DNA from: Burkholderiales bacterium
GTDB lineage: Bacteria; Pseudomonadota; Gammaproteobacteria; Burkholderiales; SG8-39
Direction of reading: 5' to 3'
Assembly (NCBI GenBank): GCA_014860355.1
Contig: JACZJV010000009.1
Span: 1-64,000 of the forward strand
Length of the DNA stretch: 64,000 nt
Within the stretch, counting starts at the first letter, position 1. The number at the start of each line of letters is the position of its first letter. This document shows, piece by piece, positions 50,999-60,892 of the stretch. The notes below the pieces were generated by a model that was not told the DNA's origin, ran no database searches, and saw nothing but the letters and a program-made list of their open reading frames with translations. The position numbers and the translations under genes were made by a program.

Positions 50999-51798
50999 GC
51001 GACGTCAGCCCAGGATCGATCCAGGACCTCGGCGGGCACGATCAGGTTCCAGTTGGAGACGAGGCGGCCTCCGCGATGCCCGCGCTCAAGATAGTGCGGC
51101 TCGCGCGGCCGGCGCGCGCGCAGTCGACCGAGATGATGCTCGTCGACCATCAGCCGCTCTTTGTGCTGCTCGAGAAAGAAGCCGACCTTCGCGGCCGTGG
51201 TCGAGTTATCGAGCAGCAGGGCGTACTCGACGACAACGTCCAAGTCGAAAAACTCGATCGATTCCAGCGATCGCCATATTTCTTCCCAGCCGCCGGCCAG
51301 ATCGGGTCGGTCAAATACATCGACCAGCGCGCGTTCCAGCGTTGTCACCCGCACAGTCAGGCCGGCCCGGTCCATCTCTTTTACACCGAACAGCGGTTTG
51401 TCCTTGACGGCGAGTTTCTTGGGAAACCGCACCGGCCGAAACCGATAGGATCGGAAGCTCAGCGGACGGGCAGCGCGGCTGGTCAGGTACTGCAACTCCT
51501 CGAAGATCGAGTGAGCTTTGCCATGGAATTCCAACGCGGTGTGATAAGCAAGTACCGCGTCATCGGTCATCTTTGCGGCCAGCAAGTAGGCGTCCACGGG
51601 GCAGGTGGCGGGGTCGGCGCCAGGCGGGACCACGCAGTAGAGTCCGCGCCGAACGCGCAGGATACGGCCGCGCTGCTGGTGGTAGGCCAGGAGCGCTTCA
51701 CGGGTCTTTGGGCTGCGCACTTTGTCCGTCCGGAGGAAAGCGACGAGTTCCTCGTGCGTGAAGACAGGGTGCGTGGCGAAGAATCCTTGCAGCGTCAT
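50995..51798 (-). CDS. abiEi: AbiEi antitoxin and autorepressor
   Basis: This 267-residue protein has an N-terminal winged-helix domain (about residues 10-60, VFTHEELVAFLRTD, GRILRVRRGLYCVVPPG) and the AbiEi C-terminal antitoxin domain (DDAVLAYHTALEFHGKAHS, VTTLERALVDVFDRPDLAGGWEEIWRSL). It neutralises AbiEii without binding it and represses its own promoter by binding two inverted repeats. Such repeats are visible just upstream. There is no strong ribosome site. Confidence 0.92.
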   Translation of the reverse strand: MTLQGFFATHPVFTHEELVAFLRTDKVRSPKTREALLAYHQQRGRILRVRRGLYCVVPPGADPATCPVDAYLLAAKMTDDAVLAYHTALEFHGKAHSIFEELQYLTSRAARPLSFRSYRFRPVRFPKKLAVKDKPLFGVKEMDRAGLTVRVTTLERALVDVFDRPDLAGGWEEIWRSLESIEFFDLDVVVEYALLLDNSTTAAKVGFFLEQHKERLMVDEHHLGRLRARRPREPHYLERGHRGGRLVSNWNLIVPAEVLDRSWADVA

Positions 51799-51804
51799 GC
51801 GAAT

Positions 51805-51869
51805 CTACTTGACAAGAAATATCTATACCAATGGTAATACTAGGTGTGTTGATATATATAGTCAAGTAG
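51805..51869 (-). promoter_or_regulatory. abiE promoter flanked by two AbiEi operator repeats
   Basis: On the minus strand TTGACT (-35, 51860-51865) and TAGTAT (-10, 51837-51842) are 17 bases apart. Inverted repeats with perfect 9-bp ends (CTACTTGAC at 51805-51813 and its complement at 51861-51869), similar over about 24 bases each, bracket the promoter; the right repeat includes the -35 box. This fits known AbiEi autorepression. Confidence 0.75.
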
Positions 51870-51922
51870 CGCGGACGCGATAGTTGATAAAAACAGTCAT
51901 TACACCTAACAATACGCTTGGT

Positions 51923-52180
51923 TCATGCGTGCATAGTCAAATCAATGCTCTGACAAGGGAAGTGGAGAATTGCCGCGCGCGCATCCATCAATCGCCGCCA
52001 GACCGGAGGAATCATTGCAGGGAAGAACAGCGTCAGATATCCGCCGGGCAATAGCGGCATCGATTCGATAAATTCCAGGTCATAGTTGGGCACGCCTGCG
52101 TCCAGGTGGTGATGAACGTGACGGGTGATGTTCAGCGTGAACGCGTTGGTCATGAAGCCGTTGCTATTCCAGGTCCGGAG
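51923..52180 (-). pseudogene. 3' fragment of an AlkB-like membrane di-iron hydroxylase
   Basis: The frame is open from 52180 with TWNSNGFMTNAFTLNITRHVHHH, then PLLPGGYLTLFFPAMIPPVWRRLMD. This matches the last 80 residues of alkane 1-monooxygenase-type proteins (WNSN..., the third His box RHxxHH, LPxGY...IPPLW...MDPR). A TAG precedes it, and the first two His boxes and the membrane helices are lost. Confidence 0.6.
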
Positions 52181-52297
52181 CTAAGAATGATTCGCATCAT
52201 ATAGCTGCCGCGCGCCTGTGAAAACAAGCGGGCGCAGCACAGGAGAGGCCGACGCTTTTAGCAGCGTTGCATGCGAGGTGATCGGAACATCTCGCTC

Positions 52298-52322
52298 AAA
52301 CCGCCTTCTGCGGGGCGGTTTT
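52298..52322 (+). terminator. Intrinsic terminator-like hairpin
   Basis: AACCGCC/GGCGGTT with an 8-base loop is followed by TTTT. It lies upstream of the ribbon-helix-helix gene and may shield the operon from upstream reading. Confidence 0.6.
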
Positions 52323-52426
52323 CCGACATTTCCTGTCATGCCCCTTTGTATTGAGAGTTCTAAGACTTTGCATTCGTACGCATTAGGCAGTACATTGCAT
52401 TACCTCCCATTCCAAACACTTTACCG

Positions 52427-52615
52427 ATGCCTCGCACCAAAGACGAAATACTTTCGATCCGAACTACTTCTGAGGTTAAGCGTCTCCTACGCTTAGCTGC
52501 GGATCGGGAACATCGATCCGTAGCCTCCATGATCGAGGTGATGGTTTTCGACTACGCGCAGCGCCACAAGTTGGACGCTGACAGCCCTGATTCCGTGCGC
52601 AAGCCAAAGAAGTAG
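52427..52615 (+). CDS. Small ribbon-helix-helix-like protein
   Basis: This 62-residue protein begins TKDEILSIRTTSEVKRLLRLAADREHRSVASMIEVMVFDYAQRH, fitting a beta strand followed by two helices as in CopG/Arc repressors and antitoxins. No toxin gene stands beside it; the SNF2 helicase gene starts 43 bases later, so it may control that operon. The ribosome site is weak. Confidence 0.6.
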   Translation: MPRTKDEILSIRTTSEVKRLLRLAADREHRSVASMIEVMVFDYAQRHKLDADSPDSVRKPKK

Positions 52616-52658
52616 TGCGCCCTCCGAAGACACATCCGGCGCACCTGGATCACCCGCG

Positions 52659-55559
52659 GTGGAATTGACCGCCTATCACGCCAAGTACTTCGCTCACGAC
52701 CTCACGCGTCGTGCTGCGAGTGGAATGGATCGCCTGTCGATGGCGCTGTTTGATGCGGCCGTGGACCTTAACCCGCACCAGATCGAAGCCGCCCTTTTTG
52801 CTCTCCAATCGCCCCTCTCGAAGGGCGTGCTCCTGGCCGACGAGGTAGGGCTCGGAAAGACAATTGAAGCGGGGATCGTACTTTGTCAGTTCTGGGCGGA
52901 GCGCAAGCGCCGGTTGCTGGTGATCTGCCCGGCTTCCATCCGAAAGCAATGGGCTCTGGAACTCGAAGAGAAGTTCAACCTGCCTGCGCAGGTGCTCGAC
53001 GCGAAGGCATATCGCGAAGCCAGGCGCAGCGGCCAAGCCCCGCTAGGTACGAAAGCCGTCGTCGTCATGTCGCACCACTATGCCAACAGTCTGCGCGAGG
53101 AACTCAAGGCCATAGCCTGGGACCTTGTCGTGATCGACGAAGCTCACAAGCTCCGCAATGCATATCGGCCGAGCAACAAAGTCGGGCAGGGCATCCGCTG
53201 GGCAACCGAGGACTGCCGAAAGCTGCTCCTTACCGCGACGCCGCTGCAGAACTCGCTGCTTGAGCTATACGGCCTCTCGACGCTCATCGACGAGCGCCTC
53301 TTCGGCGATGCCAACTCCTTCCGGTCGCAGTACGCAGGCGCAGGCAGCAATCTGGAGGCCCTGAGGCAGCGTGTCGCAGTTTTTTGCAAGCGCACCCTTC
53401 GCAACCAGGTAACGGAGTACATCCGATACACCGAGCGGCGCCCGATCACGCGGCCATTCAAGCCCACGGACGACGAGCATGCGCTCTATGAGGCGGTGTC
53501 TGGCTTCCTTCAACGGGAAAACAGCTACGCACTTCCCCAGCGCCAACGGCATCTGACGGCCTTGATCCTGCGGAAGCTGCTTGCCTCGTCGTCGCAGGCT
53601 ATCGCTGCTACCCTCGACACGTTGCGGGTGAGGCTGGAGAATCTACGCGACGAGAAGGCGCGGAGCGATCCCGAGTTTGCCGAGCAGCTGATCGAGGCCG
53701 AGGAGATCGAGGATGAGTTGCTCGATGAGATCCTCGCGGAGGACGAGAACGCTGAGCAGCCCGAGGCAGCTCCGGTCGTCATCGACAGGCATCGGCTGCG
53801 CGAAGAGATCGACATCCTGCAGCGACTTGCCACTTGGGCGCGCGGCATCGGTATCGACACCAAGACACAGACACTGCTGAAAGCGCTGGAAATTGGATTC
53901 GTGCAGATGGCGACGACAGGCGCTGCGCGCAAGGCTCTGATCTTCACCGAGTCACGACGGACCCAGGAGTATCTGAAGGACTTCCTCGAATCGCATGGCT
54001 ACCGGGGGAAGGTCGTTCTCTTTAACGGTACCAACGGCGGGACAGAGGCCACCGGGATCTACGAGCGCTGGGTAGAGCAGCATCGCGACACCGGCCGTGC
54101 CTCAGGCTCGCGCGCGGTGGACGTACGCACGGCGCTCATCGAGCACTTCCGGGACGAGGCGACCATCCTACTCGCCACCGAGGCGGCAGCGGAAGGCATC
54201 AACCTGCAGTTTTGCTCGCTGGTCGTGAACTACGACCTGCCATGGAACCCGCAGCGCATAGAGCAGCGCATCGGCCGGTGCCACCGCTACGGACAGAAGC
54301 ATGACGTGGTCGTAATCAACTTCCTGAACGAACGCAACGAAGCCGACCGCCGCGTCCTGGAGCTTCTGACCGAGAAGTTCAGTCTCTTTAGCGGCGTCTT
54401 CGGCGCCTCGGACGAGGTACTCGGCAGCATCGAGTCAGGCGTCGATTTCGAGAAGCGAATCCTGGCCATCTACCAAGAATGTCGGACGACCGAAGAGATC
54501 GACGCCGCCTTCCGCACGTTGCAGGCGGAGATGGACGAACAGATCCGCGCGCGCCTCGACGACACGCGCCAGACGCTCTTCGAGCACTTCGACGAGGACG
54601 TGCACCAGCGGCTGCGCCTCCAGCTCGCCGACGCGCAGGCCCAGCTCGACCGCGTAGGCCGCCGGTTCTGGTCGGTTACGCGCTTCATGCTTGATGGGCG
54701 CGCGCAGTTCGACGACGCGGCACTGGCCTTCGACTTGCATCAGCCACCACGTGCCGATATCCCGAAAGGGCGATACCACCTGATCTCGAAGGCGCATCCG
54801 CGGGCCGATGAGGACGGCGGCGAGGAGAGAAGCCTCTTTCTTTATCGTCTTTCGCACCCGCTGGGCGAGCATGTTGTCGACGGCGCGAAGGCGCTACCGA
54901 CCCCGCTCGATCAGGTCGTCTTCGATGTGAGCAATCATCCGACACGAATCTCCGTGATCGAGGCGCTCCGCGGGACGACGGGGTACCTGACATTGACCCA
55001 CCTCACCATAGATTCCTACGAGCGGGAGGAGTACCTCCTCTTCTCTGGCTTCGACGACGCCGGGGGCACGCTCGACCAAGAGACGATGGAAAGGCTGTTT
55101 GGTTGCGCGGGACAAATCAAGTCTGAAGGCCTTGGCGAAGGCGCAATCCCTGCCTCGGCGGCCGGACGGCTCGCCGCCGAAGCCGAGCAACACGCCAAGG
55201 CCACAGTCAGCCGTTCCCTGGAGCAAAACAGCAGGCACTTCAATGAGGCGCGCGAAAAGCTCGAGAAGTGGGCCGACGATATGGTGCTCTCGGCGGAGAA
55301 AGCGCTTCAGGACACCAAGGAACAGGTCAAGGCCTTGCGGCGCCAGGCGCGGCAGGCAGTCACTCTTGCAGAGCAGCACGAGATTCAAGAGAAGATCCAG
55401 AAGCTCGAACGCCAGCAGCGTCGTCAGCGACAGGAAATTTTCAAGGTCGAAGATGAGATCATGGAGAAGCGTGACCAGCTCATCGAGTCGCTGGAACGAA
55501 GGCTGGCGAAACGAACCGAGACGGAGACACTTTTCACCATCCGCTGGGCGGTCGAGTAG
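52659..55559 (+). CDS. SNF2-family helicase/ATPase of a defence operon
   Basis: This 966-residue superfamily 2 ATPase of the RapA-like type has DEVGLGKTIEAG (residues 61-71), DEAH in VIDEAHKLRN (near 160), TATPLQNSL, the C-terminal helicase lobe with ATEAAAEGINLQFCSLVVNYDLPWNPQRIEQRIGR, and RCHRYGQ (motif VI). A long helical, coiled-coil C-terminal part (about 820-960) is rich in Glu, Lys and Gln. The start is GTG. Similar helicases (DrmD) occur in class 1 DISARM; here the partners are a methyltransferase and a type III-like helicase-nuclease. Confidence 0.85.
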   Translation: MELTAYHAKYFAHDLTRRAASGMDRLSMALFDAAVDLNPHQIEAALFALQSPLSKGVLLADEVGLGKTIEAGIVLCQFWAERKRRLLVICPASIRKQWALELEEKFNLPAQVLDAKAYREARRSGQAPLGTKAVVVMSHHYANSLREELKAIAWDLVVIDEAHKLRNAYRPSNKVGQGIRWATEDCRKLLLTATPLQNSLLELYGLSTLIDERLFGDANSFRSQYAGAGSNLEALRQRVAVFCKRTLRNQVTEYIRYTERRPITRPFKPTDDEHALYEAVSGFLQRENSYALPQRQRHLTALILRKLLASSSQAIAATLDTLRVRLENLRDEKARSDPEFAEQLIEAEEIEDELLDEILAEDENAEQPEAAPVVIDRHRLREEIDILQRLATWARGIGIDTKTQTLLKALEIGFVQMATTGAARKALIFTESRRTQEYLKDFLESHGYRGKVVLFNGTNGGTEATGIYERWVEQHRDTGRASGSRAVDVRTALIEHFRDEATILLATEAAAEGINLQFCSLVVNYDLPWNPQRIEQRIGRCHRYGQKHDVVVINFLNERNEADRRVLELLTEKFSLFSGVFGASDEVLGSIESGVDFEKRILAIYQECRTTEEIDAAFRTLQAEMDEQIRARLDDTRQTLFEHFDEDVHQRLRLQLADAQAQLDRVGRRFWSVTRFMLDGRAQFDDAALAFDLHQPPRADIPKGRYHLISKAHPRADEDGGEERSLFLYRLSHPLGEHVVDGAKALPTPLDQVVFDVSNHPTRISVIEALRGTTGYLTLTHLTIDSYEREEYLLFSGFDDAGGTLDQETMERLFGCAGQIKSEGLGEGAIPASAAGRLAAEAEQHAKATVSRSLEQNSRHFNEAREKLEKWADDMVLSAEKALQDTKEQVKALRRQARQAVTLAEQHEIQEKIQKLERQQRRQRQEIFKVEDEIMEKRDQLIESLERRLAKRTETETLFTIRWAVE

Positions 55560-55600
55560 TGGCGGGCGGAATCAATAAAAGGCAATGGACGGGACACCAG

Positions 55601-55711
55601 ATGAGCCAGAATTACGAGAAGCTGGCAACGCTGGTGAAGGAACTGTTCTCGATCGGCCAACCCAATCTGGACTTAGGGCTCTACGGCGTCATACACGCCA
55701 AGAGCGCCTAG
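55601..55711 (+). pseudogene. 36-codon stub of a second methyltransferase allele
   Basis: It encodes MSQNYEKLATLVKELF and then IGQPNLDLGLYGVIHAKSA before TAG. The intact methyltransferase at 57593 begins [16 protein letters not shown] with [18 protein letters not shown]; 25 of 36 residues agree. It therefore is the front end of a diverged homologue, left 41 bases after the SNF2 gene and cut off where the tcmP module begins. Confidence 0.8.
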
Positions 55712-55758
55712 ACAGAAGTGGCAGTAGCCAATATGGCGACGAGCAGCGAGGGGCCGGA

Positions 55759-56850
55759 ATGACCACGCCGAAGGAAACACTGTGGGAGCTGGACCCTCAC
55801 ACGAAGGCCAAGCACGAGATACTCAGACGGTATCTTGCGGCTTGGTTCCCGATCCTCGGAACCTATAACAGCCGCATCGTCTACATCGACGGCTTTTCCG
55901 GACCCGGCCGGTACAAGAACGGCGAGCCTGGGTCGCCGACGATCGCGCTTGATGTTGCCGTCAACCACCGCAAGTCGACTACCGGCGAGATCGTGTTCTG
56001 GTTCATCGAGGAGCGTGACGACCGGCTCGCGCACCTGAAGCAGGAACTCGCCGCGGTTCGCGTGCCGGCGCATTTTAAGGTGACCGCAGAGTCTGGACGA
56101 TTTCACGAGAAGTTCGGGAAGGTCCTTGGCTCGATCGAAGCGGACAAGAACGCGCTCGCGCCAACGTTCGCGTTCATCGATCCCTTCGGCTTCTCGGGGA
56201 TTCCGTTCTCCTTGATCGAGCGGCTTCTGAGCCACAAGCGCTGCGAGGCGTTCATTACCTTCATGGTGGACGCCATCAACCGCTTCCTCGAGCACCCTGA
56301 GGACAAAGTGGTCCAGCATATCGTGGAGGCCTTTGGTGGCGACGAGGCCGTCAAGATCGCAAAGGGTCCCGGCGATCGCATCGTAAAGCTGCGTGAGCTG
56401 TACCAGTCGAAGCTGTCGAGCGTGGCCAAGTACGTCCGTTTCTTCGAGATGCGCGACCGCCAGGATCGAACGCAGTACTACATGTTCTTCGCGACGAACA
56501 GCGAGCTAGGACACCTCAAGATGAAGGAGGCGATGTGGAAGGTGGACCCTGACGGCGACTTCAGATTCTCCGATGCGACCAATCCCGGCCAGTTGGTGCT
56601 CTTCGAGGCCGATCCCACCAAGGTTCTCGCTTCGCAGGTCCGCGACCAATTTCGTGCGAAGGGAACGATCACCGGGTTCCAGGTCCGTACCTTCGTTGAG
56701 AACCGAACTGCGTACCTCAAGAAGCACATGACCGGTGCGCTGAAGCAGGAGGAGGAAAGCAGGTCCCTCAAGGTGGAGGCGATCAAGACTGACGGGAAGA
56801 GGCGTCGCGCGAACACGTTCCCTGACGAGGCGAGGCTGACATGGGCTTGA
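55759..56850 (+). CDS. tcmP: Three-Cys-motif partner protein TcmP
   Basis: This 363-residue protein has the TcmP core: [46 protein letters not shown] (a methyltransferase-like Rossmann motif), [15 protein letters not shown], and AMWKVDP toward the C-terminus. The name comes from its constant pairing with a radical-SAM-like three-Cys protein, here the next gene, which it overlaps by ten bases. Function is unproven; DNA or nucleotide modification in a phage or defence setting is assumed. The ATG follows GAGG. Confidence 0.85.
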   Translation: MTTPKETLWELDPHTKAKHEILRRYLAAWFPILGTYNSRIVYIDGFSGPGRYKNGEPGSPTIALDVAVNHRKSTTGEIVFWFIEERDDRLAHLKQELAAVRVPAHFKVTAESGRFHEKFGKVLGSIEADKNALAPTFAFIDPFGFSGIPFSLIERLLSHKRCEAFITFMVDAINRFLEHPEDKVVQHIVEAFGGDEAVKIAKGPGDRIVKLRELYQSKLSSVAKYVRFFEMRDRQDRTQYYMFFATNSELGHLKMKEAMWKVDPDGDFRFSDATNPGQLVLFEADPTKVLASQVRDQFRAKGTITGFQVRTFVENRTAYLKKHMTGALKQEEESRSLKVEAIKTDGKRRRANTFPDEARLTWA

Positions 56851-57596
56851 AGTCAGCGATCGAGTGGACTGAGTCCACCTGGAATCCCATCACGGGCTGC
56901 ACGAAGGTCAGCCCGGGCTGCAAGCACTGCTACGCCGAGCGGATGGCCGAGCGCCTACAGGCGATGGGCCAGGAAAACTACCGGAACGGGTTTCGGCTGA
57001 CGCTGCAGCCACACATGCTGGAGCTGCCGATCCGGTGGAAGAAGCCGCAGACGATCTTCGTGAACTCCATGAGCGACCTGTTCCACAAGGACGTGCCGAT
57101 CGACTACATCCAGCGGGTGTTCGACGTCATGCGCCGTGCCCATTGGCATCGCTTCCAGGTGCTGACGAAACGGGCTGATAGCGTCGCCCAGCTCGATCCG
57201 AAGCTGGTGTGGGCGCCCAACATCTGGATGGGTGTGAGCGTCGAGAGCGCCAAGTACAAGTCTCGTATCGACGAGCTCCGATCCACGGGTGCGTTAACGA
57301 AGTTCCTATCGCTCGAACCGTTGCTCGGGCCGCTTCACCACCTCGACTTGCGAGGCATTAATTGGGTTATCGTTGGGGGTGAGTCAGGCCCGAAGGCGCG
57401 GCCAATGGATCCCGCGTGGGCCACGGACCTTCGCGACCAGTGCAAGCGGGCCAACGTTCCGTTCTTCTTCAAGCAGTGGGGCGGGAAGAACAAGAAGCAA
57501 GCCGGGCGTGTCCTCGCCGGTCGTACGTGGGACCAGATGCCCGACGATTCCGTCGTGCCGACGGGCATGAAGACTTTATTGGAACAGCGCGCATGA
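56841..57596 (+). CDS. DUF5131 (phage Gp37/Gp68-like) three-Cys-motif protein
   Basis: This 251-residue protein has the Cys triad at 20, 27 and 30 ([17 protein letters not shown]), similar to a radical-SAM cluster site but with CX6CX2C spacing. It continues [40 protein letters not shown] and [19 protein letters not shown], all typical of the Gp37/Gp68 family. It overlaps tcmP upstream and the methyltransferase downstream (ATGA), so the three are translated together. Confidence 0.9.
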   Translation: MGLKSAIEWTESTWNPITGCTKVSPGCKHCYAERMAERLQAMGQENYRNGFRLTLQPHMLELPIRWKKPQTIFVNSMSDLFHKDVPIDYIQRVFDVMRRAHWHRFQVLTKRADSVAQLDPKLVWAPNIWMGVSVESAKYKSRIDELRSTGALTKFLSLEPLLGPLHHLDLRGINWVIVGGESGPKARPMDPAWATDLRDQCKRANVPFFFKQWGGKNKKQAGRVLAGRTWDQMPDDSVVPTGMKTLLEQRA

Positions 57597-60500
57597 GCCA
57601 GAAATACGAAAGACTGAAGACCCTGCTGAAGGAGCTGTTTCAGCTCGACCAGCCCGATTTGGACTTCGGCCTCTACCGCGTCATGCACGCGAAGAGCGCC
57701 GAAGTATCGCAGTTCCTGGACAGGGACCTGCTGCCTCAGGTGCAGGCGGCATTTGGCCAATACAAGACAGCCGACAAGGCTGAGATCGAAAAGGAACTGG
57801 CCAAGGTCATAGCGGGCATCGAAGCCGCGGGTATGGACCCTGCACAATCTCCCAAGGTCAAGGACCTGCGCGAGCGGATGAAGAGCGACGCCGTGGACCT
57901 GGGGGCGCTGGAGAGCGAAGTCTACGATCATCTGTTCAGCTTCTTCCGTCGCTACTACTCCGAGGGCGACTTCCTGGCCAAGCGCGTCTATAGGCCGGGT
58001 GTCTATGCCATTCCCTACGAGGGCGAGGAAGTCACGCTTCATTGGGCCAACAAGGATCAGTACTACATCAAGACTAGCGAGTATCTGCGCGATTACGCTT
58101 TCCGCCTGCGGCCCGACGACGACAAGAAGCCCATGCGCGTGCACTTCCGGCTAGTTGACGCCGCTGAGGGTGAGCACGGCAATGTGAAGGCCGCTGGGGG
58201 GGAAAGCCGCGTTTTCATTCTGGCCGCGCCCGGCGAATCCGGCCGCGATTTCAGCGCCGACGAGGAGGGCGAATCGGGCAAAGATCTCGTCATCCGCTTC
58301 GAGCACCACCCAGCTACCCTGACCGACTGGCCCGAGGACGCACGCGCCGGCAAGAGCAAACCACCGGTACAGAAGGATCTGACCGCGCTCGCGGTGAAGC
58401 GCGTGCTGGCCGCGACGGGCGCGAACCTGGCACCGTGGGTGGCAGAACTGGGCAAGCCGCACGTCACGGCGGGCGGCGAGAAGGCCGACTACACGCGGCT
58501 GGAGGCGCACCTCAAGCGCTATACCGCGCGCAACACCTTCGACTACTTTATCCACAAGGACCTCGGGACCTTTCTGCGCCGGGAACTGGACTTCTATATC
58601 AAGAACGAAGTCATGCACCTGGACGACGTGGAGAACGAGTCGGTCCCGCGCGTCGAGCAGTATCTGTCGAAGATAAAGGTCATCCGCAAGATCGCTGGGA
58701 AGATAATCGACTTCCTCGCGCAGCTCGAAGACTTCCAGAAGAAGCTGTGGCTGAAGAAAAAGTTCGTGGTGGAGACCAATTACTGCATCACAGTCGGGGC
58801 TATCCCCGAAGCGTTCTACGCGGAGATCGCCGCGAATGATGTTCAGCGTGAGGAGTGGGTGAAGCTCTTGGCGATTGACGAGATCAAGGGCGACCTGACG
58901 AAGCCTGGCTATAGCAAGAAGCTCAAGCCGGAGTTCCTGAAGGCGCACCCAACCCTGGTGGTTGACACGCGACATTTTGGTGTCGACTTCAGTGCGCGCC
59001 TATTGGAGGCGTTGGGAGATGTGGACGGGTCTATCGATGGGCTGCTGGCTCACGGGGAGAACTTCCATGCGCTCGCTCTGATTGAGGCGCGCTACAGGGA
59101 ACAGGTTAGATGTATCTACATCGATCCACCATACAACACAGATGCGGGGCCAATTGACTACAAGAACGGCTACAGAAGCTCTTCATGGATGTCTATGATC
59201 CAGAACCGACTTTCGTTGTCACGACGGTTCTTGTCAAATGAAGGGGTGCTCTGCGTCACTATCGATGACTATCAAGTTCATGAATTGGCAAGCCTCATTG
59301 ACCAAGAATTCGGGAAAGAGAACCAGCTCGGTACTGCGGTGATTCGCAATAACCCATCCGGACGACCGTCCGTACGTGGGCTGTCCGTGAGCCATGAGTA
59401 TGCCTTCTTCTACACGAACGGTGACAGCTCTCTCCAGCGACTTCCTCGAACCGAGAAACAGTTGGAGAGATTCTCCGAGGAAGATGGTGGGTACGTAAAT
59501 TGGCAGCCATTTCGGAAGGGCGGTGGGTCAGTAACGTACCGCGCGGCACGACCAAAGCAGTACTACCCTATTTATGTGCAGCCGGCGTTGCGCACGATGC
59601 GTATACCAGCGCTTGCGTGGAACACGGCGCATAGATCGTGGGATGTGCTTGAACAACCTGCTGATGGGGAGGTCGTTGTCTGGCCTAAGGACGAGAAGGG
59701 CCAAGAGCGAATATGGAGTTTCAACCACCTGTCAGCGATAGAGAACCTTGGCGATCTTGAGGTTCGACTGGACAAGGATGGCACTCCTCAGGTGCATCGC
59801 AGGCATCGTCCGACTGATGGAGTCTTGCCGCGATCGTGGTGGGACAAGAACACGTACGCTGCTCGCGAGTATGGCAGTGCTGCACTCACACAGCTATTTG
59901 GTACAGCAGCTTTCTCATTTGCGAAATCACCATTCGCAGTCCAGGACAGTCTTTGGGTGGCGGGCCTAGCGAGCGAGTCTGATGGCGAAGTACTCGACTA
60001 CTTTGCTGGCTCCGGCACGACCGGCCACGCCGCAATCAACCTCAACCGTGAGGACGGCGGACGGCGCAGGTTCATCCTGGTCGAAATGGGAGATTACTTC
60101 GACACGGTGCTATTGCCGCGGATCAAGAAGGTCACGTTCACACCGGAGTGGAAGGACGGCAAACCGAAGCGCCTCGCTAGTCCCGAGGAGGCAGAGCGCA
60201 GCCCCCGCATTGTCAAGGTCATCCGTCTCGAATCGTACGAGGACGCCCTCAACAATCTGGAAACGCGCCGCACCGACAAGCAGCAAAGCTTGCTCGGCGC
60301 CGCTGAGGCGCAGAGCGCGGACGGCCTTAGGGAACAATACATCCTGCGTTACATGCTCAATGTCGAAACGCGCGGCAGCCAGTCGCTGCTCAACGTCCAG
60401 GCCTTCACCGACCCCACGGCCTACAAGCTCAAGGTCAAGCGTCCCGGATCGGACGAGAGCCGCGAGGTCAACGTTGATCTGCTGGAGACGTTCAACTGGC

Positions 60501-60892
60501 TCGTCGGTCTCACGGTTCGGCACATAGCGGCGCCGCAGTCGTTTAGCGCCGCATTTGAACGCGACAGCGAGAAGCGGCTGCGCCTCAAGGGCCGCCTCAA
60601 GCGGGAGGCGGGCGGGGCGTACTGGTTGCGCACCGTCACTGGCACAACGCCTGACGGCCGCAGGACGCTCATTATCTGGCGCAAACTAACCGGCGAGCCG
60701 GAGCAGGACAACCTAGTGCTCGACGAGTGGTTCGCCAGGCAGGGTTATTCGGCCAAGGACAGTGAGTTCGACCTCATTTACGTCAACGGCGGTAACAACC
60801 TTGAAAACCTCAAGACCCCCGACGACCTGTGGAAAGTACGCCTCATTGAGGAGGACTTCCATCGCCTGATGTTCGAGATGGAGGGGGCGTGA
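57593..60892 (+). CDS. Adenine-specific DNA methyltransferase (type III Mod-like, large)
   Basis: This 1099-residue protein has the catalytic DPPYNT near residue 511 and the S-adenosylmethionine motif [13 protein letters not shown] near 802, in the beta-class order of type III Mod enzymes. It is almost twice as long as Mod; the N-terminal 450 residues are a helical region without clear homology and may do target recognition or partner binding. It should methylate host DNA at N6 of adenine. The start overlaps the DUF5131 stop and its stop overlaps the helicase start (TGATG). Confidence 0.9.
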   Translation: MSQKYERLKTLLKELFQLDQPDLDFGLYRVMHAKSAEVSQFLDRDLLPQVQAAFGQYKTADKAEIEKELAKVIAGIEAAGMDPAQSPKVKDLRERMKSDAVDLGALESEVYDHLFSFFRRYYSEGDFLAKRVYRPGVYAIPYEGEEVTLHWANKDQYYIKTSEYLRDYAFRLRPDDDKKPMRVHFRLVDAAEGEHGNVKAAGGESRVFILAAPGESGRDFSADEEGESGKDLVIRFEHHPATLTDWPEDARAGKSKPPVQKDLTALAVKRVLAATGANLAPWVAELGKPHVTAGGEKADYTRLEAHLKRYTARNTFDYFIHKDLGTFLRRELDFYIKNEVMHLDDVENESVPRVEQYLSKIKVIRKIAGKIIDFLAQLEDFQKKLWLKKKFVVETNYCITVGAIPEAFYAEIAANDVQREEWVKLLAIDEIKGDLTKPGYSKKLKPEFLKAHPTLVVDTRHFGVDFSARLLEALGDVDGSIDGLLAHGENFHALALIEARYREQVRCIYIDPPYNTDAGPIDYKNGYRSSSWMSMIQNRLSLSRRFLSNEGVLCVTIDDYQVHELASLIDQEFGKENQLGTAVIRNNPSGRPSVRGLSVSHEYAFFYTNGDSSLQRLPRTEKQLERFSEEDGGYVNWQPFRKGGGSVTYRAARPKQYYPIYVQPALRTMRIPALAWNTAHRSWDVLEQPADGEVVVWPKDEKGQERIWSFNHLSAIENLGDLEVRLDKDGTPQVHRRHRPTDGVLPRSWWDKNTYAAREYGSAALTQLFGTAAFSFAKSPFAVQDSLWVAGLASESDGEVLDYFAGSGTTGHAAINLNREDGGRRRFILVEMGDYFDTVLLPRIKKVTFTPEWKDGKPKRLASPEEAERSPRIVKVIRLESYEDALNNLETRRTDKQQSLLGAAEAQSADGLREQYILRYMLNVETRGSQSLLNVQAFTDPTAYKLKVKRPGSDESREVNVDLLETFNWLVGLTVRHIAAPQSFSAAFERDSEKRLRLKGRLKREAGGAYWLRTVTGTTPDGRRTLIIWRKLTGEPEQDNLVLDEWFARQGYSAKDSEFDLIYVNGGNNLENLKTPDDLWKVRLIEEDFHRLMFEMEGA

